Assembly (NCBI RefSeq): GCF_010975035.1
Contig: NZ_JAAIUV010000004.1
Coordinates: forward strand, 1-64,000
Reading direction: 5' to 3'
DNA from: Neobacillus thermocopriae
GTDB taxonomy: Bacteria > Bacillota > Bacilli > Bacillales > Cytobacillaceae
Length of the DNA: 64,000 bases
Part shown: piece after piece, positions 44,192-53,066 of the stretch
Layout: each line of letters starts with the position of its first letter
Numbering within the stretch: the first letter of the stretch is position 1
Translations under genes and position numbers: made by a program
Notes under the pieces: model-generated
Told to the model about the DNA's origin: nothing
What the model saw: only the letters and a program-made list of their open reading frames with translations
Database searches by the model: none

Positions 44192-45679
44192 TCAAGGATT
44201 CATTTTTTGTAACCGAAATTCTTTTGGCGAAATTCCGGTCGTTTCTTTAAACATCCGACTAAAATAATTTGAATTTTGATAACCAACAAGTTTAGAGATT
44301 TCTTTAATCGGCTTACTTGTTTCGATTAATAGTTTTTTAGCTTCCTTCATCCTTATTTTAGTCAAAACATCTTTAAAACTGAGACCTGTTTTAGACATTA
44401 AAAGATGACTAAAGTAAGAAGGATTCCGTTCCACGTATTCGGCAACATCCTTGAGTTTCAAATTGCTTTTTGAATAATTCGCCTCAATATACATAATTCC
44501 ACGTTCAATGGGATCTTGTGTGACATTTCGAATATTGGACTTGGCCCCTTCAAAGATATTTTGTAAAAACAAAATGAAATTTTGAACGGTACGATAAAGG
44601 ACCGTGTCGTATAAAATGGAATTGAAGATATGATGGTATTCCTTCTCATAAGCAAGATTTTCATCCAAATGATACGTTTTCATGAATCTTCGGACTTGAG
44701 CCAGTATGCTGGTTAATCTAATTCGAACTAACCCCGGGTCAGGATAAGGCATTGTTAATTGTAGAAACTCATCATAAAGCCAGTCCTTTATTTCGTCCAA
44801 ACTAAAATTATGAAGCATTTCAATCCAGGCTTGCTGTTCAGGTGGCGCCAGAAATGGGTCTCGCTGAACCCATTTTGGTGATTCGTTAAATGCTACGACT
44901 TGTCGGTAACCTTTGTAATAGGTTATTTCCAACATTTTTCGTGTTTCTTTGTATTTTTCATATAAGGTCATCTTGGAAGATTTGTCTATTTGTACAACGA
45001 TAGCAAGCGGTTCAGAGTACTCTTCCTCCCAGCGCCTTAACGCTTTTTGACATTGCTCCGTTACATTACTACAATGCTCCGTGAATAGTAAAATAACCAT
45101 ATCATTCAAACCAAAAATTCCTCGTACATCTTTAAAAGGATATTCTGACAAAAATGAATAAAGCGTACGAAGAGCATCAATACTTTCAGTCTTGCATGCT
45201 GCAACAAAGTAATTTTCCTCTATAGCCGCACCTGGTAAAAAAAGTGATTCAAAAGACCTCTCTTTATACGAATTTGAATAAATACTTTTTTTCTGTGAAT
45301 GAGTAACTGTTAGTTTTCTAGAAGCCTTTTGTAATGCAGTCTTCACTCTTTTTGCAGAAAAAGGCTTAATCATTAAATCTAAAGCCTGCAAATCAACCGC
45401 TAAGCGTGCCTTTTCAAATGTTGCTTCGGCACTTGTTAAAAGGAGAATAGGTTCATAGATTTGTATTAGGTCACAAAAATTGGACCAATCCTCTTTTCCG
45501 ATCATATCAAGTTCGATTAACACGATATGTGGTACTTCTCTCTCAAAAACATGACGAAATTCCTGGAAATCTGATGCCATAAAAATGCTCGTAACTGGAA
45601 TTGAGGATGTTTTGAGCAGCCACTTTAACCCCTCACGTTCATTTAAATCCCGATCTGCAATCAACCATTTTCCTTCCAT
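44192..45679 (-). CDS. AraC-type response regulator with Glu in place of the phospho-Asp
   Basis: A 495-residue regulator: receiver domain (1-120), a long middle region (130-385), and a C-terminal AraC/XylS DNA-binding domain (395-495) with LKLKDVAEYVERNPSYFSHL and the second helix-turn-helix SKLVGYQNSNYFSRMFKETTGISPKEFR. In the receiver, Asp9/Asp11, Thr82 and Lys105 are in place, but the phosphoacceptor position is Glu56 (VLIELDM). It may be locked in an active-like state or sense something other than phosphorylation. No histidine kinase gene adjoins it. ATG 45679 has GGGGGAAG upstream. Confidence 0.85.
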   Translation of the reverse strand: MEGKWLIADRDLNEREGLKWLLKTSSIPVTSIFMASDFQEFRHVFEREVPHIVLIELDMIGKEDWSNFCDLIQIYEPILLLTSAEATFEKARLAVDLQALDLMIKPFSAKRVKTALQKASRKLTVTHSQKKSIYSNSYKERSFESLFLPGAAIEENYFVAACKTESIDALRTLYSFLSEYPFKDVRGIFGLNDMVILLFTEHCSNVTEQCQKALRRWEEEYSEPLAIVVQIDKSSKMTLYEKYKETRKMLEITYYKGYRQVVAFNESPKWVQRDPFLAPPEQQAWIEMLHNFSLDEIKDWLYDEFLQLTMPYPDPGLVRIRLTSILAQVRRFMKTYHLDENLAYEKEYHHIFNSILYDTVLYRTVQNFILFLQNIFEGAKSNIRNVTQDPIERGIMYIEANYSKSNLKLKDVAEYVERNPSYFSHLLMSKTGLSFKDVLTKIRMKEAKKLLIETSKPIKEISKLVGYQNSNYFSRMFKETTGISPKEFRLQKMNP

Positions 45680-46052
45680 GAAACTTCCCCCATTTAACAT
45701 TACCTTTCTTCTTTAATTGTAGCATATAGGGAGATACTCTATGGTTTTTTTGGACATTTTCTAGAATTAATATTATAAAATTCCCAACTTTACACCCCTT
45801 TAGAAAATTTAAAAAATAAAGAAACAATTCATATTTGCTTATAGTACAATGGAAATAGATAGTTCTTTTTTCTCAAACTTTAATCATCCGAATGGTTAAA
45901 TTGGTAATAACAAGATTGAAAACCCAGCTAATGCTATTGAATGGTTGGCTACCTAGTGGAAAATAAGCCGAAAAAGAAGTTGATGGCTTATTTGACTTTT
46001 TATTAATTGAAGACAAAAAAGATAAATGATAATCCATATTGGGGGGAATTTT
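45680..46052. other. Divergent intergenic region
   Basis: Between the AraC-type regulator and the Atg22-type transporter. At 45961-45993 AAATAAGCC...GGCTTATTT is followed by GACTTTTTATT and may act as attenuator or terminator ahead of the transporter gene. No tandem AraC-binding repeats were recognised by eye. Confidence 0.4.
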
Positions 46053-47336
46053 ATGAGACGGATGTCCAAACAAGAAAAAAGCTGGGTGTTTTATGATTGG
46101 GCCAACTCTGCCTATTCACTTCTTATAACGACGGCTGTATTTCCATTATACTTTAAGGCTGCCGCGTCAGAAGCTGGATTGGCGGGATCTGCTTCAACAG
46201 CTTATTGGGGTTATGCAAATTCGTTTGCTACATTGTTAATTTCCATTTGTGCACCTGTATTAGGTAGTATTGCTGACTTTAAAGGGTTTAAGAAGCGGTT
46301 TTTCACCTTTTTCTTTGCGTTAGGGATTATCTTCACCTTCATGCTGGCGATTGTGCCAAGTAATCAATGGTTGTTTCTATTAATCTGTTATATTTTGACT
46401 GTAATCGGATTTGGTGGTACAAACATATTTTATGACGCTTTTTTAGTGGATGTCACTAGTGAAGATCGGATGAACAAAATCTCATCAATTGGTTTTTCTA
46501 TGGGCTACATTGGTAGTACGATCCCTTTTATTCTTGGGATTACATTAATCATTTTCGCTCAACAGAACATTTTTCCCCTCTCCGTTACAGTTGCAAGCCA
46601 AATTGCCTTTGCCATTACAGCCCTTTGGTGGGGATTATTTACCATTCCTATGTTAAAAAATGTGAATCAAGTATATTATAAAGCTCGAGTGTCAAACCCG
46701 GTCTCTAACAGTTTCAAACAGCTGTTTAGAACCATAAAAAAAATTAAACTATACCGTCCATTATTTTTATTTCTACTAGCTTATTTTTTTTATATCGATG
46801 GAGTTCACACCATTATCACGATGTCTACTGCTTACGGCTCAGATTTAGGAATCGATTCAACCAATCTATTAATCATTTTGTTTGTAACACAATTGGTTGC
46901 CGCCCCTTTTGCCTACCTTTATGGAAGATTGGCTGATAAATACAAAGGGAAAAATATGCTTCTTGTTGGTATTTTCATCTATATCATCATATGTACTTAT
47001 GCTTATTTCCTAAAAACAACTTTGGATTTCTGGATATTAGCCATGCTTGTCGCTTCATCCCAAGGAGGTATTCAAGCACTAAGTCGTTCTTATTTTGCCA
47101 AACTAGTTCCAAAAGAAAATGCCAATGAATTCTTTGGTTTTTACAGTATCTTTTATAAATTTGCTGCCATCTTGGGACCGTTTTTAGTAGGGCTCACAGC
47201 TCAAATGACTGGAAACACCAATAGCGGTGTATTCAGTTTAATTGTATTATTTATCATTGGGGCGATCATTTTGATAAAAGTTCCGGAAACCAATCATCTA
47301 TCACCGTCAAATTCTTATACATCGCTCGATCAATAA
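46053..47336 (+). CDS. MFS transporter, UMF1/Atg22 group (YxiO-like)
   Basis: A 12-helix permease of 427 residues. The group signature WVFYDWANSAYSLLITTAVFPLYFK is at the N-terminus, with GSIADFKGFKKR as motif A-like loop and ALSRSYFAKLVPKENANEFFGFY in the second half. Related proteins export metabolites, amino acids in the case of Atg22. GGGGGG lies six bases before ATG 46053. It is divergent from the AraC-type regulator, which might control it; this is only positional. Confidence 0.87.
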   Translation: MRRMSKQEKSWVFYDWANSAYSLLITTAVFPLYFKAAASEAGLAGSASTAYWGYANSFATLLISICAPVLGSIADFKGFKKRFFTFFFALGIIFTFMLAIVPSNQWLFLLICYILTVIGFGGTNIFYDAFLVDVTSEDRMNKISSIGFSMGYIGSTIPFILGITLIIFAQQNIFPLSVTVASQIAFAITALWWGLFTIPMLKNVNQVYYKARVSNPVSNSFKQLFRTIKKIKLYRPLFLFLLAYFFYIDGVHTIITMSTAYGSDLGIDSTNLLIILFVTQLVAAPFAYLYGRLADKYKGKNMLLVGIFIYIIICTYAYFLKTTLDFWILAMLVASSQGGIQALSRSYFAKLVPKENANEFFGFYSIFYKFAAILGPFLVGLTAQMTGNTNSGVFSLIVLFIIGAIILIKVPETNHLSPSNSYTSLDQ

Positions 47337-47363
47337 TGGAGATTACACTTTGTTTACGTAATA

Positions 47364-47395
47364 AAACACTCAGGTGAGCACACCTGAGTGTTTTT
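47364..47395. terminator. Terminator between the transporter and copZ
   Basis: AAACACTCAGGTG-agca-CACCTGAGTGTTT followed by TT, shared by convergent genes. Confidence 0.9.
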
Positions 47396-47397
47396 AA

Positions 47398-47604
47398 TTA
47401 CTCTACATCATAACCTTGGTCATCGATCGTTTCCTTAATGGTACTTAAAGTAACAACACTTGAATCAAATTCAATTTCCACTTGTCCTTTTTCTAGATTT
47501 ACAGAGACATTCTTTACTCCATCAAGTTCTCCTACACTGCTTTCAATTGCCTTCACACAATGATTACAAGACATTCCTTTTACATTTAAAGTTACATGTT
47601 CCAT
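47398..47604 (-). CDS. copZ: Copper chaperone
   Basis: A 68-residue ferredoxin-like HMA protein that carries Cu(I) to the CopA ATPase. The metal motif GMSCNHC (Cys13, Cys16) is in the usual place and the fold pattern is complete. It is the last gene of the leftward unit copA, His-rich protein, csoR, copZ, 13 bases after csoR. Confidence 0.95.
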   Translation of the reverse strand: MEHVTLNVKGMSCNHCVKAIESSVGELDGVKNVSVNLEKGQVEIEFDSSVVTLSTIKETIDDQGYDVE

Positions 47605-47617
47605 ATTTGTTTCCCCC

Positions 47618-47956
47618 TTATTTTTTTATTAACTTTTGTATAGTAACTAATACTTCATCAATAACTTCCAAATCGCCCTCTTGAATCCTTTCGACAACAC
47701 AGCTTTTTAAATGTCCCTCAAGGAGGATTTTTGCCACACTATTTAAAGCCGATTGCGTTGAGGCAATTTGGTGGATAACATCATCACAATAAGTGTCTTT
47801 TTCAATTAAGCCTTTAATACCGCGAATCTGACCTTCAATTCTATTAAGTCTTGTTATTAGATTCTTCTTCGTCTGTGTAGAATGATGGCTTTTCCGTTGG
47901 TTTGCTGCTGTTGTACAGCAGGATTCATCCAATACTTCTTCTTCATTGAAAGACAT
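47618..47956 (-). CDS. csoR: Copper-sensing repressor
   Basis: A helical DNA-binding repressor of 112 residues that leaves its operator on binding Cu(I). The Cu ligands have exact CsoR spacing: Cys57, His82, Cys86. The N-terminal 30 residues add CC and HH motifs not needed for the core. It is the third gene of the copper unit rather than the first, which is unusual compared with csoR-copZ-copA in B. subtilis. The likely operator is in the copA promoter. Confidence 0.94.
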   Translation of the reverse strand: MSFNEEEVLDESCCTTAANQRKSHHSTQTKKNLITRLNRIEGQIRGIKGLIEKDTYCDDVIHQIASTQSALNSVAKILLEGHLKSCVVERIQEGDLEVIDEVLVTIQKLIKK

Positions 47957-48012
47957 CCCAATGCCTCCTTTGCTTCATTATATCATAGCCTCGTACCCTC
48001 ATCGTAATTCTA

Positions 48013-48813
48013 TTATTTTATTTCGATAATAAAAGGAAATACACGAACTTTTCCTTCTTGTTTAAATTCAGCCCAAATTTTATAAATCCCTGGCTGATGA
48101 AATTCCGTTTCAAAAATCGGTTTCTCGGTATTAATCGGATGTACGTGCAAGTAATGCTTGGCATCTTTATCTAATATGACAACATGACCGGTTGCCCCCA
48201 AATAAGGTTCCAAGGTTGTTTCATCCATTTTAAAGGAAAGTGTAACAGGTTCCCCTGCATTAAGAGAGCTTACAGACAATTCCACAGTTTTACCATCTAT
48301 TGTTTTCGTTAAAGTTTGATCTACAAGGAGTGGATGATGATCATGAGATCGCTTATGTTTTCCTACTGAGAAAAGAAGTGGGTTGACATGATAGCTAAGT
48401 TTTTCCGGTTGAATATCGATAAAGGCTTTATAGTCGCCCTCCTCTAATTCAAGGAGAATTTCAAACCTTCCCTTCCCTGTTTTTTCTGGATGCAAATGAT
48501 AGTACTGATCTAAATGTTCATTTACTAAAATTAAATGTAGTAGCTTTTCATGATTTATTAGAAGATTATCAACTGGTTTTCCGTATTGGTCTTCTAATGT
48601 GATGGTGATCAATCCATCTTTGTAAAAGAGGGATGGCTTCACTTCACTATCCTTTGAATCTCTTGATTCATGTCCATGTTCAGATGTTTCGTGAGTCTTT
48701 TGACTTGCTGAATCACTGTTGGCCACTTCTTTGGCAAAATACCCGTCATAAGCTGTAAATCCCCCCACCACGACAAGTACGTATATAACAGCTGAAATTA
48801 CCCACTTTTTCAT
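48013..48813 (-). CDS. Membrane-anchored His-rich protein of the copper operon, two related domains
   Basis: A 266-residue protein I do not recognise by name. One N-terminal membrane helix (WVISAVIYVLVVVGGF) is followed by a His/Ser/Glu-rich linker (HETSEHGHESRD). Two beta-type repeats follow: in the first LHLILVNEHLDQYYHLHPE, in the second HVVILDKDAKHYLHVHPI, each then with a GxYK strand. The matching YxHxHP motifs suggest metal ligands on the outer face. Placed between copA and csoR, 56-59 bases from each, it is probably an extracytoplasmic copper-binding partner. Activity is inferred only. Confidence 0.75.
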   Translation of the reverse strand: MKKWVISAVIYVLVVVGGFTAYDGYFAKEVANSDSASQKTHETSEHGHESRDSKDSEVKPSLFYKDGLITITLEDQYGKPVDNLLINHEKLLHLILVNEHLDQYYHLHPEKTGKGRFEILLELEEGDYKAFIDIQPEKLSYHVNPLLFSVGKHKRSHDHHPLLVDQTLTKTIDGKTVELSVSSLNAGEPVTLSFKMDETTLEPYLGATGHVVILDKDAKHYLHVHPINTEKPIFETEFHQPGIYKIWAEFKQEGKVRVFPFIIEIK

Positions 48814-48872
48814 TTAATCTTCACCTCCTATATTCAATGTCGTTTTCCTCTGTTTTTCATAAAAGGAATGGA

Positions 48873-51290
48873 TTAAAGCTTTATCTTTTGTAATCTTAAT
48901 GCATTTAACACCACCGATACTGAACTGAAAGCCATTGCCGCACCGGCAAGCCATGGTGCAAGAAATCCCATTGCTGCAATTGGAATACCCAATGTATTGT
49001 AACCAAATGCCCAGAATAAATTTTGTTTAATATTTCGAATTGTCTTTTTACTCATATAGATAGCATCATAAATACTATTTAAATCCCCGCGCATTAGGGT
49101 AATATCCGCCGTTTCCATTGCGATGTCTGTTCCAGTTCCAATTGCCATACCGATATCAGCAACCGCCAAAGCTGGTGCATCATTGATACCATCCCCCACC
49201 ATGGCTACTCTTTTACCTAGTTTTTGAAGCTTTTTCACTTCTTCCGCTTTTCCTTCCGGCAGTACCTCTGCGATGACAATTTCAATCCCCACTTCTTGTG
49301 CAATAGTTTTAGCTGTTCGGATATTGTCACCGGTCATCATAATCACTTCAAGTCCCATATCCTTTAATTTCTTTATGGCTGCTTTTGATGTTTCTTTTAC
49401 CGTATCTGCAACAGCAATCATACCTGCAAATTCCGCGTTAATTGCCACAAGCATGACTGTTTTTCCGCTTTCCTCAAGTTCCTCCATTTTTTTTACGGAG
49501 GATTCGAATGAAACACCATATTTATTCATTAATTTTCTTGTACCAATTAGTATTTCTTCCCCATTAATGAAAGCTTTAATTCCATACCCTGGAATTGCCT
49601 CAAATTCTGATGCATCTGTGAGAGAAATATTTTTTTCCTTAATCCCACTAACAATCGCTTCGGCTAATGGGTGTTCGGATTGCTTTTCAGCGGAACCTAC
49701 TAGCTTGAGAAATGTTTTCTCATCCCAATTTTCTTCTACAAAAACGTCTGTTAACACAGGTTTCCCATTAGTAACTGTTCCTGTTTTATCTAAAACAATC
49801 GTATTAATTCGATGGGTCAGCTCTAAATGCTCGCCACCTTTAAATAATACCCCGGCTTCTGCAGCACGACCGGATCCTGCCATAATGGAAGTCGGTGTGG
49901 CAAGACCTAAAGCACAAGGACAAGCGATCACAAGGACAGCAATCATTTTTTCCAATGCTTCTCCGAAATTTCCAGGATTAATCCAGATAAACCAAATCAA
50001 GAAAGTTATGACAGCGATTCCTACGACAATCGGTACAAAAATCCCTGAAATTCGATCTGCTAGCCGTTGAATAGGTGCTTTAGAGCCCTGCGCTTCTTCT
50101 ACTACTTTAATGATTTGTGCCAAAGCCGTATCCTTGCCTACTTTTGTTGCTTTGATTTTTAAAAAGCCGTTTTTGTTTATCGTGGCACCAATAACATGAT
50201 CTCCAACGGATTTATCAATTGGAACACTTTCTCCCGTCAACATGGACTCATCAATCGCAGAGCGTCCTTCGATGATTTCCCCATCAACCGGCACTTTTTC
50301 CCCTGGTTTAACATAGATAAAGTCCCCTACTTCAACTTCTTCGAGTGAAACCTCTAATTCTTTCCCATCACGAATGACCGTTGCTGTCTTTGCCTGAAGA
50401 CCCATTAACTTCTTAATGGCTTCAGACGAACGTCCTTTCGCTCGTGATTCTAACAATTTTCCTAAAATGATTAATGTAATCAAAACCGAACTTGTTTCAA
50501 AATAAAGTTCCACCATATGCGAATCCGTACCGATGGAACTAATTAATAAATAGACGCTATAGAAATAAGCAGCTGATGTTCCTAGGGATACTAATACATC
50601 CATGTTAGCACTACCATTTCGTAATGCTTTAAATGCGCCAACATAAAACTGTTTTCCAACAATAAACTGAACAGGGGTTGCCAGTGCCCATTGAACCCAT
50701 GGATTCATAAACATTTCTGGAAGATAGATAAAGGAGGTAAACTCAAAATGGCTTACCATTGCCCACAAAAGCGGGATTGAAAGTATTAGTGAAAAAATAA
50801 ATTTCCCTTTTTGTTCTTCCATTTCTTTTTGGCGATGATCAGCAATGTCCACTGTTTTCTCTTGCTTAACTTTCGCTTTATAACCAAGCTTCTCAATCTT
50901 TTTCACCATGTCCGGAATGGTTACTTGCGAAGGAGTGTATTCTATTGTTGCTGATTCAAGTGCCAAATTGACTGTCGCGTTTGTTACTCCGTCCATCTTG
51001 TTCAGAACTTTTTCAATTCTTGATGCACATGCGGCACAAGTCATCCCAAATATGTCAAACTCCGTTTTTTCCGTCACAACCCGATATCCAAGATCATTGA
51101 TTTTTTTAACAAACGCTTCTATATTGATTGATTCTGGGTCATACTTGATAATAGCTTCTTCTAAGGCTAAATTCACATTTGCGTCGTGAACGCCTTCTAA
51201 TTTATTTAACCCCTTTTCAATTCTTTTAGCACAAGCCGCGCAAGTCATGCCGGCTACGGGTAGTTGTACTTCTTTCATGGAGCTGCCCAT
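48873..51290 (-). CDS. copA: Copper-exporting P-type ATPase
   Basis: A P1B-type ATPase of 805 residues that exports Cu(I). Two N-terminal HMA domains carry GMTCAAC motifs (first at Cys17/Cys20). The membrane metal site CPC is in [16 protein letters not shown], the phosphorylated Asp in DKTGTVTNG, the SEHPLAEAI loop and [11 protein letters not shown] follow, and YN and MxxSS in the last helices mark Cu(I) specificity. ATG 51290 has GGAGG seven bases upstream; an earlier TTG overlaps the site. First gene of the copper unit, behind a promoter with a CsoR-type GC block. Confidence 0.96.
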   Translation of the reverse strand: MGSSMKEVQLPVAGMTCAACAKRIEKGLNKLEGVHDANVNLALEEAIIKYDPESINIEAFVKKINDLGYRVVTEKTEFDIFGMTCAACASRIEKVLNKMDGVTNATVNLALESATIEYTPSQVTIPDMVKKIEKLGYKAKVKQEKTVDIADHRQKEMEEQKGKFIFSLILSIPLLWAMVSHFEFTSFIYLPEMFMNPWVQWALATPVQFIVGKQFYVGAFKALRNGSANMDVLVSLGTSAAYFYSVYLLISSIGTDSHMVELYFETSSVLITLIILGKLLESRAKGRSSEAIKKLMGLQAKTATVIRDGKELEVSLEEVEVGDFIYVKPGEKVPVDGEIIEGRSAIDESMLTGESVPIDKSVGDHVIGATINKNGFLKIKATKVGKDTALAQIIKVVEEAQGSKAPIQRLADRISGIFVPIVVGIAVITFLIWFIWINPGNFGEALEKMIAVLVIACPCALGLATPTSIMAGSGRAAEAGVLFKGGEHLELTHRINTIVLDKTGTVTNGKPVLTDVFVEENWDEKTFLKLVGSAEKQSEHPLAEAIVSGIKEKNISLTDASEFEAIPGYGIKAFINGEEILIGTRKLMNKYGVSFESSVKKMEELEESGKTVMLVAINAEFAGMIAVADTVKETSKAAIKKLKDMGLEVIMMTGDNIRTAKTIAQEVGIEIVIAEVLPEGKAEEVKKLQKLGKRVAMVGDGINDAPALAVADIGMAIGTGTDIAMETADITLMRGDLNSIYDAIYMSKKTIRNIKQNLFWAFGYNTLGIPIAAMGFLAPWLAGAAMAFSSVSVVLNALRLQKIKL

Positions 51291-51351
51291 TTGCGGTTCC
51301 TCCAATCCATTAAATTTTAATTCATTTTTTATTTTACCCTTACACTTGTAT

Positions 51352-51379
51352 AGTATACCCCCCTACCCTATATTGTCAA
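51352..51379 (-). promoter_or_regulatory. copA promoter with probable CsoR operator
   Basis: Minus strand TTGACA (51379-51374), 16 bases, TATACT (51357-51352). The spacer is ATATAGGGTAGGGGGG, and TATAGGGTAGGGGGGTATA spans -35 to -10. A G/C block flanked by TATA-like ends between the promoter boxes is the known arrangement for CsoR operators, although this one is not a clean palindrome. Confidence 0.7.
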
Positions 51380-51620
51380 TAAAATATGGTTTTTAAATTA
51401 TTTTTCTCCATTTTTATTAACTTTCAACAATCAAACAAGGTTTTATTGGAAGGATTTGGCTGTTATTTTAAGTATGAAAAAGCTAATATAACGAGAAACA
51501 TCATCTGCTAAAGTAGTGATAGGATATACCTTTATTTCGGCTTTGTTTTGTAAACGTATGAAATGGTAAGATAAATCCCAACTTAACAAATTGTTAAGAA
51601 AAATTCAGGAGGGATTTATT

Positions 51621-51800
51621 ATCCAAAATTTAAAATTGAATTACACGAATGAAATGGAAAAAGCATTACTTAGTGCCCATGGTGTTTGCTATAAAGTTTA
51701 TTGTCGAAATCACGATATTAGGCTGGAAATCGAAAAACGAAGAGAACATGATTATTTGGTTTCACAACTCATGTGTTCATCTTTTAAAAAAATTCTATGA
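51621..51800 (+). CDS. Unknown small protein, start codon unclear
   Basis: A frame of about 60 codons follows a very strong ribosome site (AGGAGGGA, 51607-51614) but no ATG, GTG or TTG lies at working distance. ATT (51618) or ATC (51621) would be correctly spaced; the next TTG and ATG are at 51636 and 51654. The product is basic with three Cys (HGVCYKVYCRNHDIRLEIEKRR...MCSSFKKIL) and is not recognised. A perfect palindrome, CTTAACAA-a-TTGTTAAG (51582-51598), lies just upstream. Confidence 0.5.
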   Translation: MQNLKLNYTNEMEKALLSAHGVCYKVYCRNHDIRLEIEKRREHDYLVSQLMCSSFKKIL

Positions 51801-51811
51801 TTAATGAAAAT

Positions 51812-51840
51812 GGTGCCCTTAATCAGATAATGGGCACCTT
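51812..51840. terminator. Bidirectional terminator
   Basis: GGTGCCC...GGGCACC around a 13-base loop between the small gene and the convergent tetR-type gene. Confidence 0.65.
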
Positions 51841-51861
51841 CGCTTATTTATTTTATGAACG

Positions 51862-52488
51862 TTATTCTTTATGAACCTCAGGTGGAAAAACCATCCTACA
51901 TATCACTTTTGCTAACTGGTAATAATCTACATGTCCCCCGCCTTGAACCTCTTTTTCATGGGCATTTTCCACTAAAGTCATGATAGACCATGAAACGGTA
52001 TCAAAGTCTAAATCTTTCCAAGTCCATCCCTTTTCAAATGCTTGTTTCAATCCGGAATATATTCTAGTTTGAATTTTCCTCCTGGCTGCACTTATTGCCT
52101 CTGCTAATTCAGGATCTTTTGGTAATAATTCCTGTAAGACCCTGTGAAGGCCCAATTTATTTAAACGTTTTCCATGTTCTTCTAACATCTTAGCTAATAA
52201 CGATACAGGATCAGGCGTTGACCAACTCGGCTCAGGAGGGAAAAATTCTTCTATTCTATCCTCCAATAAAGACATTAATAGCTGTCGTTTATCTGAAAAA
52301 TATCGATAAAAGGTTCCCGTAGCTACTCCTGCGTGTGCGGCAATATCTTTTGCCGTCGTTTGTTCATATCCCTTATCAATAAATAAAATTCTTCCACTTT
52401 CTAAAAGAGCCTTCCTTTTTTGTTGTGCTCTTTTCTGCTTAGGAACAATGGGAAAATTACCGACGAGCAGGTCTTCACGCTCTGTCAT
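51862..52488 (-). CDS. TetR-family transcriptional regulator
   Basis: A 208-residue repressor type. The helix-turn-helix is clear: RILFIDKGYEQTTAKDIAAHAGVATGTFYRYFSDKRQLL (about 32-70). The C-terminal ligand domain is unassigned. GAGGTGG lies upstream of ATG 52488. Two copies of a 14-base palindrome (52528-52541, 52580-52593) lie in its upstream region, so autoregulation and control of the divergent 53-residue gene are likely. Ligand unknown; no pump gene adjoins it. Confidence 0.88.
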   Translation of the reverse strand: MTEREDLLVGNFPIVPKQKRAQQKRKALLESGRILFIDKGYEQTTAKDIAAHAGVATGTFYRYFSDKRQLLMSLLEDRIEEFFPPEPSWSTPDPVSLLAKMLEEHGKRLNKLGLHRVLQELLPKDPELAEAISAARRKIQTRIYSGLKQAFEKGWTWKDLDFDTVSWSIMTLVENAHEKEVQGGGHVDYYQLAKVICRMVFPPEVHKE

Positions 52489-52527
52489 ATGACCACCTCA
52501 TCCTAATAATACCATATACAAAAAATA

Positions 52528-52602
52528 TGAACCATAATTCACATTTTTATTGACATTGTTTGTTATCCCATGTCATACTTGAACTATAGTTCATGTTATA
52601 AT
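52528..52602 (+). promoter_or_regulatory. Paired TetR-type palindromes and divergent promoter
   Basis: TGAACTATAGTTCA (52580-52593) is a perfect 14-base palindrome and TGAACCATAATTCA (52528-52541) matches it at 12 of 14. The first lies directly upstream of an extended -10, TGtTATAAT (52597-52602), so a bound repressor would cover the rightward promoter. The second is 40 bases from the tetR-type start. Confidence 0.65.
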
Positions 52603-52760
52603 AAACTCTTTTTTTACCCAATTTCATTAAAATGATGAATACATGAGCTGTATTTCATTTTTTTGAAAAACCTATATGGGAAAGAAGGATATTAAAATAT
52701 TTTTCCGAATATTATAATGTAAATTTATATAGGTTATCTATTCGAAAGGTGTTGATTCAC

Positions 52761-52922
52761 ATGGCCAATCAATCCGAATCAAAAAAAATCTCTGTAAATT
52801 CCACGATTTCACTTAAAGGAATCGTTAAAGCCATTTTCAACGATACCGTTCACGTCCAAATCGGCGGAAAAATTATAACCTTACCCAAAAAGGATTTTCT
52901 CCTTGAAGGACCTGCAAATTAA
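52761..52922 (+). CDS. Unknown 53-residue protein, probably beta-rich
   Basis: A short soluble protein: polar N-terminus (MANQSESKKISVNS) followed by strands (TISLKGIVKAIFNDTVHVQIGG, KIITLPKKDFL). The layout hints at a small beta-barrel such as the DUF2187/KOW-like proteins, but I cannot assign it. AAAGGTG lies about ten bases before ATG 52761. It is the only gene downstream of the rightward promoter that carries the TetR-type palindrome, and it is followed by a terminator. Confidence 0.65.
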   Translation: MANQSESKKISVNSTISLKGIVKAIFNDTVHVQIGGKIITLPKKDFLLEGPAN

Positions 52923-52946
52923 AAATTTTAAATAGATGATAAAAAT

Positions 52947-52982
52947 CAGTCCAGTATTTTTTCATGCTGGGCTTTTTTTTAT
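52947..52982 (+). terminator. Terminator after the 53-residue gene
   Basis: AGTCCAGTA...ATGCTGGGC (one mismatch pair) followed by T8. Confidence 0.75.
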
Positions 52983-53066
52983 TAAAGCATTAAAACATTT
53001 TTGTCGCAATTCTTTAAAAATGTGATATATTCATATAAACGAAAAATTTTGGGAGTGAGAAGAACA

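Noticed and set aside
49273-50070. 265-codon plus-strand frame inside copA
   Set aside because: Antisense shadow of copA with biased Ser/Ile composition and no ribosome site.
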